Shown one piece after another: positions 1 to 5,303 of a stretch of DNA of 7,148 nt. The position numbers and the translations under genes were made by a program. The notes beneath the pieces are model-generated. The model ran no database searches. It was not told the origin of the DNA and was given only the letters and a program-made list of their open reading frames with translations. The number at the start of each line of letters is the position of its first letter. Position 1 is the stretch's first letter. Source of the stretch: Saprospiraceae bacterium (GTDB taxonomy: Bacteria > Bacteroidota > Bacteroidia > Chitinophagales > Saprospiraceae); contig JALVEF010000483.1 in the NCBI GenBank assembly GCA_027031185.1, forward strand, positions 1 to 7,148, written 5' to 3'.

Positions 1-174
1 TATGCAAATGGCAGGTGCGAAAAAGGTCCACGGCCGGGCATCCGAAAGTGTACCCAAAGCGGGCACGTACTCCCGGCAGACAACACTTTCGAAGCCGGTG
101 ATTGCTCACATAGGCCTACCCAAACGAAAGCGCAGACAAGGAGCTCTTGGAAAGTGCCCTCTATCAAAAAAAGT
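1..174. other. Left-edge region with no recognisable gene
   Basis: No recognisable gene, tRNA or rRNA is visible here. Two forward frames are open from the left edge and both are stopped by the inserted element: one (from an ATG at 2) at TAA 176-178, the other at TAG 184-186. A reverse frame is also open throughout, so openness alone is weak evidence of coding. The conceptual products resemble no family I recognise. A 9-bp inverted repeat, CGAAAGTGT (43-51) and ACACTTTCG (83-91), is separated by 31 bp. It could be part of a regulatory or terminator structure, but it has no T-tract. This may be intergenic DNA or the tail of a gene beginning outside the window. Confidence 0.5.
167..174. repeat. 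Target-site duplication, left copy (AAAAAAGT)
   Basis: This 8-bp sequence directly abuts the left terminus (GTAAC) of the palindromic element and is repeated exactly at 338-345, just beyond the right terminus. An 8-bp duplication is what IS66-family transposition is known to generate. The sequence is A-rich and therefore simple, but an exact 8-of-8 match flush with both ends is unlikely to be chance. Confidence 0.85.
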
Positions 175-337
175 GTAACTGTTTAGGTGCTCCTGTTTTT
201 AGGGATAAAATAGGCATTTTCGTGGATGTCGAAGGTAAAATTTTCGATGTGTAGCACCGCTACATGAGAAAATTTTACCAAAGACAGGCCCGAAAAGGCC
301 ATTTTAGCGCAAAAACAGCGGGTACCTAAACAGTTAC
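175..337. mobile_element. 163-bp palindromic MITE-like element with IS66-type ends
   Basis: This is a non-autonomous insertion with no plausible coding sequence. Perfect 14-bp terminal inverted repeats, GTAACTGTTTAGGT (175-188) and ACCTAAACAGTTAC (324-337), are flanked by the exact 8-bp direct repeat AAAAAAGT. The symmetry runs inward along almost the whole element. CTGTTTTT in the left arm pairs with AAAAACAG in the right, GGTAAAATTTTC (234-245) pairs with GAAAATTTTACC (268-279), and a central stem TGTAGC/GCTACA (250-255/259-264) closes on the loop ACC. A transcript could fold into one long imperfect hairpin. IS66-family elements are known to begin GTAA and to make 8-bp duplications, so an IS66-like transposase elsewhere in the genome probably mobilises it (inference). 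It is visibly AT-richer than the genes. It ends 56 bp before the ccsBA ATG, and the intact duplication suggests fairly recent insertion. Confidence 0.85.
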
Positions 338-345
338 AAAAAAGT
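338..345. repeat. Target-site duplication, right copy (AAAAAAGT)
   Basis: This is an exact copy of 167-174, immediately outside the right terminus (...AGTTAC) of the element. Removing the element plus one duplication (171 bp, a multiple of three) reconstructs the presumed empty site upstream of ccsBA. Confidence 0.85.
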
Positions 346-393
346 AAACAAATCCGGGTGGCGGTGCCTATCTTTGGCCCCCAATCCGGTAAT

Positions 394-3300
394 ATGAAAC
401 GACTTTGGGATTTCCTGTTTTCCACACGCCTGATGGCCCTGCTGTTTGTGGTCTTTGCCGCCGCGATGGCGATCGCCACCTTCATCGAAAACGACTACGG
501 CACGCCGACGGCACGCAAGCTGATTTACCAGGCCCGGTGGTTTGAGCTGATCATGCTCCTGTTTGTCCTCAACTTCATCGGCCATATCTTCCGCTACCGG
601 CTCTGGCGCCGCGCCAAGTGGCCGCTGCTCCTCTTCCACGCCGCCTTCGTGCTCATCCTCACCGGCGCCTGGGTCACCCGCTACATCTCCTACGAAGGCA
701 TCATGCCCATCTATGAAGGACAGGCTTCCGATCACATCCTATCCGAAAAGACCTACCTGACCGTACAGGACGACGCCGGCCACGACCTCATCGTCAAGCC
801 GCTGCTGCTCGGCCGGATCGGCTCCAATCACTTCACCGCCCGCTCGACCGATGGACGCGTGGAAGTGGAATTGTTAGATTACGCGCCAAAGGCGCGTGCG
901 GTTTTTAAGGAAGTGCCCGGCGGCACACCGCATCTGCACATCGTCGTCTCCGCTTCCGGTGGTCGCCGCGACCTGTACCTGGAAAAAAATTCTATCGCCC
1001 GCGAGGGCGAAATCTCTATTTCCTTCGGACGCAAGGACAGCGTGGACCTGGCCATCTTGCCCCGCGGGGACAGCCTGTTTTTGCGCACCAAATATTCGGG
1101 CCGGTATATGGTGATGCCCGATGGAGCGTCGGGTGTGGTACCGGCAGATACCGCGGTGCCCCTGCGTCTGCGTACCTTGTACAGCCTGGGCAGCCTGCAA
1201 GTGGTCATTCCGGACTCCGTGCGCACAGGACACGTCCGGTGGGAAGCCGGCCCACCGCGCGCCGCCGGTGATGACCGACTCCTGCTCCGCATCACAGCGG
1301 GCGACAAGTCTGATACCCTGGCTGTCTTTGGCCGCCAATACAGTACGGAGGGCATCCGGCGGATACGTCTCGGGGGCGAGACGTATCGCCTGGCCTATGG
1401 CGCGCGCCTGATCAAACTGCCGTTTACGGTCAAGTTGCGTGACTTCCGGCTCGAGCGCTACCCGGGCTCGCAAAGTCCCAAGTCCTACGCGAGTGAAATC
1501 ACGGTAATAGACAAAGAGAAAAACAAGACTTTCGACTACCGCATCTACATGAATCACGTCCTGGACTATCGCGGCTACCGCTTTTTCCAGGCTTCCTACT
1601 CGATCTCGCCGCGCGGCGAACAGACCCGCCTGTCAGTCAATCACGATGCCGTCGGCACCGCCATCACCTACACCGGCTATATGCTGCTGTTTGCCGGCCT
1701 GCTGCTTACTTTGGTATGGCCCGGCACCCGCTTTAGCCAGGTGCGCCGCAAGTTGCGGGCGCTGCGGCAGGCGGCAAGCCTGATATCACTCCTGCTATTG
1801 GCGGCACACATGCAGGCACAGGATCCGGAAACCATCCCGGTTGACAGCTTTCTGGCCCAAATGGCGCCCCCCAAGGCACATGCTGCCCGGTTCGGCCGGC
1901 TCATCGTCCAGGACGCAGACGGGCGAATGGAACCGGTCAATACCTTCTCCTCCGAATTGCTGCGCAAGCTGTCCAAGCACGACACCTACCACGGGTACAA
2001 TTCGGACCAGATCCTGCTCTCCATGGCCGTCGCTCCGCAGGTGTGGTATTACGCACCCATCTTGTACATCGAAAAATTTGACACCGGCATCCGCAAGCTC
2101 ATCGGCGTGCCCCGGGACCAAAAGTACGCCCGCCTGATTGATTTGCTGAATGAAGACGGCAGCTACAAGCTGCGCGCCTACACCGAAGCAGCTACCAAAC
2201 AGCGCATCCGCAACAATTTTGAAAAAAACATCCTCGCCTTTGACCAGCGCGCCAACTTACTGTACGGGGTTCTCGAGAGAGGCCAGGGGCTCCGCCTGTT
2301 TCCGGCGCCGGGCGATCCCAACCAACGGTGGTACAGCGCCCGGGAAGCCGGCCGGGTGTTTCACGGGACGGACTCGCTCTTTGTCACCAATGTATTCCCC
2401 CTGTACGGGCGGGCTTTGCTGACGGGCAACGACAGCCTGGCCGTCGCCCTCCTGAAAGGCATCGGCAAGTTTCAAGCAGAATACGGCGGCAACCTGCTTC
2501 CGAGTGAGCGGCACGTGCGACTGGAATTGCTGTACAACAAGTACGACATCTTCCGGAAGCTGTTCAGCTACTACATGATGGCCGGCAGCCTGTTGTTCCT
2601 GCTGGTCATCGCCGGCCTGTTCCGCGACAGCAAGTGGCTGCGGGCGCTCATCCGGCTCAATATGGCGGTCATCATCGTCTTGTTTCTGCTGCACACGGCC
2701 GGCCTGGGCGTGCGCTGGTACATCAGCGGGCGCGCCCCGTGGGCCAATGCGTATGAATCCATGATATACGTGGCGTGGGCCCTGATGCTCTTCGGGATTG
2801 TGCTGGGCCGCCGGTCTCCGCTGACGATGGGGACGGCCGCATTCCTGACTTCGATGATTTTGATGATAGCCCACTGGAACTGGATGGACCCGGCCATCGA
2901 AAATCTGGTGCCGGTGCTCAATTCGTATTGGCTGATGATTCACGTGTCCATGATTGTGGCGAGCTACGGCCCGTTTGCGCTGAGCATGATACTGGGCGTG
3001 GTGGCCCTGCTGTTTATGGTGCTGACCAATGCGCACAACCACGACCGGCTGGCCGCAAAAATCAAAGAAATCACCTACATCAACGAACTGTCCATGACGC
3101 TGGGGCTGGTGCTGCTGACCATCGGCAACTTCCTCGGCGGCATGTGGGCCAATGAGAGCTGGGGCCGCTACTGGGGCTGGGATCCCAAGGAGACCTGGGC
3201 CTTGATCAGTATTATGGTGTATGCCTTCATCCTGCACATGCGCCTCGTCCCCGGCCTGCGCGGCCGCTACGCCTTCAATCTGCTGTCCGTCATCGGCTTC

Positions 3301-3477
3301 TCGTCCATCCTGATGACCTACTTCGGCGTCAATTTTTATCTGGCCGGCCTCCACTCCTACGCCAAGGGCGATCCCGTGCCAATCCCGGCCTGGGTCTATT
3401 ACGCCGCCGGCAGCATCACCGTGCTCGCCATTGCGGCGTATATAAGATATTGGAAGTACTACACGGAAAAGCAGTAG
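394..3477 (+). CDS. ccsBA: Fused CcsB-CcsA (ResB-ResC) cytochrome c synthase, system II
   Basis: This 1027-aa inner-membrane protein exports haem and ligates it to apocytochromes c on the periplasmic side. The N-terminal ResB/CcsB half (about 1-445) has three helices (about 13-30, 51-69, 77-96), the conserved ATFIENDYGT at 28-37, a long periplasmic domain containing FFQASY (397-402), and a further helix at 423-445. A hydrophobic segment (460-475) and about 245 periplasmic residues follow. The CcsA half (about 726-1027) is multi-spanning, with NAYES at 785-789 and the tryptophan-rich haem motif WGRYWGWDPKETW from 923. Four histidines (H82, H850, H948, H987) match in spacing the two transmembrane and two periplasmic haem-ligand histidines described for Helicobacter hepaticus CcsBA (H77, H761, H858, H897, from memory). 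An in-frame GTG at 358 would add 12 residues. I prefer ATG 394 because MKRLWDFLFSTRL begins the typical ResB N-terminus. No Shine-Dalgarno is visible, and no other system II gene (such as a thioredoxin-like ResA) lies nearby. Confidence 0.96.
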   Translation: MKRLWDFLFSTRLMALLFVVFAAAMAIATFIENDYGTPTARKLIYQARWFELIMLLFVLNFIGHIFRYRLWRRAKWPLLLFHAAFVLILTGAWVTRYISYEGIMPIYEGQASDHILSEKTYLTVQDDAGHDLIVKPLLLGRIGSNHFTARSTDGRVEVELLDYAPKARAVFKEVPGGTPHLHIVVSASGGRRDLYLEKNSIAREGEISISFGRKDSVDLAILPRGDSLFLRTKYSGRYMVMPDGASGVVPADTAVPLRLRTLYSLGSLQVVIPDSVRTGHVRWEAGPPRAAGDDRLLLRITAGDKSDTLAVFGRQYSTEGIRRIRLGGETYRLAYGARLIKLPFTVKLRDFRLERYPGSQSPKSYASEITVIDKEKNKTFDYRIYMNHVLDYRGYRFFQASYSISPRGEQTRLSVNHDAVGTAITYTGYMLLFAGLLLTLVWPGTRFSQVRRKLRALRQAASLISLLLLAAHMQAQDPETIPVDSFLAQMAPPKAHAARFGRLIVQDADGRMEPVNTFSSELLRKLSKHDTYHGYNSDQILLSMAVAPQVWYYAPILYIEKFDTGIRKLIGVPRDQKYARLIDLLNEDGSYKLRAYTEAATKQRIRNNFEKNILAFDQRANLLYGVLERGQGLRLFPAPGDPNQRWYSAREAGRVFHGTDSLFVTNVFPLYGRALLTGNDSLAVALLKGIGKFQAEYGGNLLPSERHVRLELLYNKYDIFRKLFSYYMMAGSLLFLLVIAGLFRDSKWLRALIRLNMAVIIVLFLLHTAGLGVRWYISGRAPWANAYESMIYVAWALMLFGIVLGRRSPLTMGTAAFLTSMILMIAHWNWMDPAIENLVPVLNSYWLMIHVSMIVASYGPFALSMILGVVALLFMVLTNAHNHDRLAAKIKEITYINELSMTLGLVLLTIGNFLGGMWANESWGRYWGWDPKETWALISIMVYAFILHMRLVPGLRGRYAFNLLSVIGFSSILMTYFGVNFYLAGLHSYAKGDPVPIPAWVYYAAGSITVLAIAAYIRYWKYYTEKQ

Positions 3478-3478
3478 C

Positions 3479-3492
3479 CAAATGACCATTTG
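3479..3492. other. Small hairpin just after the ccsBA stop
   Basis: CAAAT-GACC-ATTTG can form a 5-bp stem with a 4-nt loop two bases after the ccsBA stop codon. It is AU-rich and not followed by a T-tract, so it is a poor intrinsic terminator. It is listed only because it is the sole fold visible between ccsBA and the downstream element. Confidence 0.2.
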
Positions 3493-3547
3493 CGTCTCTG
3501 CGTTAAGCTACACACAGAATGTAGCCGGCTAGTGACCTAATTCTAAA

Positions 3548-3609
3548 GTAACTGTTTAGGTACCCGCTGTTTTTGCGCTAAAATGCCCTTTTTGCACCTA
3601 AACATTTAC
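3548..3609. mobile_element. 62-bp internally deleted copy of the palindromic element
   Basis: Bases 3548-3585 (38 nt) are identical to the reverse complement of the right end of the 175-337 element. The other end, ACCTAAACATTTAC (3596-3609), matches its terminal repeat at 13 of 14 positions. The copy therefore keeps both termini, lacks about 100 bp of interior, and lies in the opposite orientation. The 8-bp flanks (ATTCTAAA left, AAATTGCA right) do not match, so no target-site duplication survives. It may be an older insertion or the product of a deletion or recombination. It ends 18 bp before the favoured start of the kinase gene and contains an in-frame ATG (3583) that could start that gene earlier. 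Confidence 0.82.
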
Positions 3610-3627
3610 AAATTGCAGCTACCAAAC

Positions 3628-4242
3628 ATGAAAGACCAAGCGTTACTTAAAAAAATGCTCCAAAAGCCGGCCGACGTGGTGCGCATCGTCCTCTTCGGCC
3701 CGGAATCCACCGGCAAGACCACGCTGGCCCGCCGCCTGGCCCGCCATTACAACACGGTTTGGGTCAAGGAATACGCCCGGGACTATCTCCAGGACAAGTG
3801 GAACAACGAGCGCAAGACGTGCGAGCAAAAGGACCTGATCCCCATCGCCATCGGCCAGATGGCCCTGGAAAACGATCTGGCCCCCAAGGCCGACAAGCTG
3901 CTGATCTGCGACACCGACCTGCTGGAGACGGCGGTCTATTCGCTCACCTACTACGGCGGCTTTGTCAATCCCATCCTGGAAGAAGCCGCCCGCCGCAATC
4001 AATACGACCTGTACCTGCTCACCTATATTGACGTGCCCTGGGAAGCCGATGACTTGCGCGACCGCCCCCACTTGCGACAGGAAATGTTCGACGCTTTCCA
4101 TCAGGCGCTCATTGACTACAACCGCCCCTACATCCTGCTCAAAGGCGACAAAAAGACGCGCTACCAAACAGCGGTTGCCGCCATTGACAAACTGCTGGAA
4201 GGACGCATGCCCCGGGCGAGCTTATCCGATTCGACCCAATGA
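3628..4242 (+). CDS. NadR-like nicotinamide riboside kinase (P-loop ATPase)
   Basis: This 204-aa cytoplasmic protein resembles the C-terminal ribosylnicotinamide kinase domain of NadR, which phosphorylates nicotinamide riboside to NMN in NAD salvage. Visible motifs are the Walker A GPESTGKT (24-31), the EYARDYL segment after it (48-54), the Walker B-like region ICDTDLLET (93-101), and a PWEADDLRDRP segment corresponding to the W-x-x-D-x-x-R lid region of NadR. The nucleotidylyltransferase and helix-turn-helix repressor domains of enterobacterial NadR are absent, so only the kinase step is expected. The frame also contains an ATG at 3583 giving 15 more residues, but that start lies inside the palindromic element. 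ATG 3628 fits family length better, although neither start has a Shine-Dalgarno. The stop overlaps the next gene's start as ATGA, implying co-translation with the FAD oxidoreductase. A different small-molecule kinase activity cannot be excluded. Confidence 0.88.
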   Translation: MKDQALLKKMLQKPADVVRIVLFGPESTGKTTLARRLARHYNTVWVKEYARDYLQDKWNNERKTCEQKDLIPIAIGQMALENDLAPKADKLLICDTDLLETAVYSLTYYGGFVNPILEEAARRNQYDLYLLTYIDVPWEADDLRDRPHLRQEMFDAFHQALIDYNRPYILLKGDKKTRYQTAVAAIDKLLEGRMPRASLSDSTQ

Positions 4243-5291
4243 ACCGCTATACCGCCGACATCCTACTCATCGGACAGGGCCTGGCCGGCACCGTACTGGC
4301 CGAGCGCCTGCTCCACTACGGACTGACCGTCCGCATCATAGACCGCGGACACCGGGGCAGTGCCACCAAAGAGGCCGCCGGCGTCATCAATCCCGTCACC
4401 GGCAGACGTCTGGTCAAGAGCTGGCGCATTGACGAATGGTTGCCCTTCGCCCACACCTATTACCGCCAGCTGGAACAGACCTACGGCATCAAACTGTGGT
4501 ACGACCTGCCCGTGCTCCGCCTCTTCACCGATGTGGCCATGGCCAACAACTGGGACGTGCGCATGCAGCACGAAGCCTACGCGGCCTACCTCGACCACTT
4601 CCCGCCGGACCGGCGCGCCGCATGGCCGGTACGTGCCCCGTATGGCGCCGGCCTCATTCGGCGCGGGGCGCGCGCCGACATAGCCGGCCTCATTGGTTTT
4701 TTTAGCACTCGATGGCAAGAAGCCCGCCTGTTGGAAGTGGATACATTCCGGCACGGGGACTTACGGCTGGTGCCGCGGGGCATCACATACCGCGGCGCAC
4801 GCTACCGCAAAGCCATCTTTTGCGAAGGTCACTTCGCTACGCAAAACCCGCTATTCACCGGTCTCCCCTTCCAGCCGTCCAAGGGCGAGTTGTGGCTCGT
4901 CCGCATCCCCGGCATGCCGCGACACCACATCGTCAAGCGCAAAATTGCCCTCGTACCCATCGGGCAAGACCTGTTCTGGGCCGGGGCCACCAATTTCTGG
5001 GACTTCGCCGACGACCGGCCCAGTGCCGAAGGGGCCGCCTGGTTGGGCGACGAACTGGACAAGACGCTCACGGGATCGTATGAAGTTGTGGCCCATCGCG
5101 CCGCCATCCGCCCGACTGTACGCCACCGGCGCCCGATCACCGGCTTCCCCGAAAACCTCGCCGGCACACTTGCCGGCAAACTCAATCAAAACCGCATCGG
5201 GATCTTCAATGGCTTTGGCACCAAGGGCACTTCGCTGATACCTGCCTTCGCCGATGAGATGGCCCGGATGCTGCGCCGGGATCTGGATTGA
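4239..5291 (+). CDS. DAO-family FAD-dependent oxidoreductase
   Basis: This 350-aa flavoenzyme belongs to the D-amino acid oxidase/glycine oxidase-like superfamily. The N-terminus carries a Rossmann dinucleotide-binding motif, IGQGLAG (GxGxxG at 12-17), with an acidic residue (D35) ending the second strand where the FAD ribose is usually bound. GVINPVTGRR follows at 48-57. The C-terminus has the glycine-rich FNGFGTKGTSLIPAFA stretch (323-338) that closes over FAD in this fold. There is no signal peptide or membrane helix, so it should be cytoplasmic. Family members oxidise amines or amino acids using O2 or another acceptor, but the substrate cannot be read from the sequence. It starts within the stop of the NAD-salvage kinase gene (ATGA overlap), so the two proteins are probably made together and may be functionally linked (inference). 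The gene ends 12 bp before the convergent peptidase gene. Confidence 0.87.
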   Translation: MNRYTADILLIGQGLAGTVLAERLLHYGLTVRIIDRGHRGSATKEAAGVINPVTGRRLVKSWRIDEWLPFAHTYYRQLEQTYGIKLWYDLPVLRLFTDVAMANNWDVRMQHEAYAAYLDHFPPDRRAAWPVRAPYGAGLIRRGARADIAGLIGFFSTRWQEARLLEVDTFRHGDLRLVPRGITYRGARYRKAIFCEGHFATQNPLFTGLPFQPSKGELWLVRIPGMPRHHIVKRKIALVPIGQDLFWAGATNFWDFADDRPSAEGAAWLGDELDKTLTGSYEVVAHRAAIRPTVRHRRPITGFPENLAGTLAGKLNQNRIGIFNGFGTKGTSLIPAFADEMARMLRRDLD

Positions 5292-5303
5292 GCCGTCTCG
5301 CCA

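Noticed and set aside
43..91. Inverted repeat CGAAAGTGT/ACACTTTCG as a possible terminator or operator
   Set aside because: The stem is only 9 bp with a 31-nt gap and no T-tract. It is noted as a sequence feature but cannot be assigned a function.
369..376. TATCTTTG, a match to the Bacteroidota -7 promoter consensus TAnnTTTG, 17 bp before the ccsBA ATG
   Set aside because: There is no TTTG or TTG -33 element at a suitable distance upstream, and it would leave an extremely short leader. An 8-mer with two free positions is easily met by chance.
183..485. 100-codon reverse-strand frame across the palindromic element and the start of ccsBA
   Set aside because: It spans the non-coding foldback element and the antisense of the ResB N-terminus, and its product resembles no protein family.
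2257..3489. Long (410-codon) reverse-strand open frame opposite the CcsA half
   Set aside because: It is antisense to a strongly conserved membrane domain. Its His/Gln/Asp-rich translation is typical of the shadow of a GC-rich transmembrane gene.
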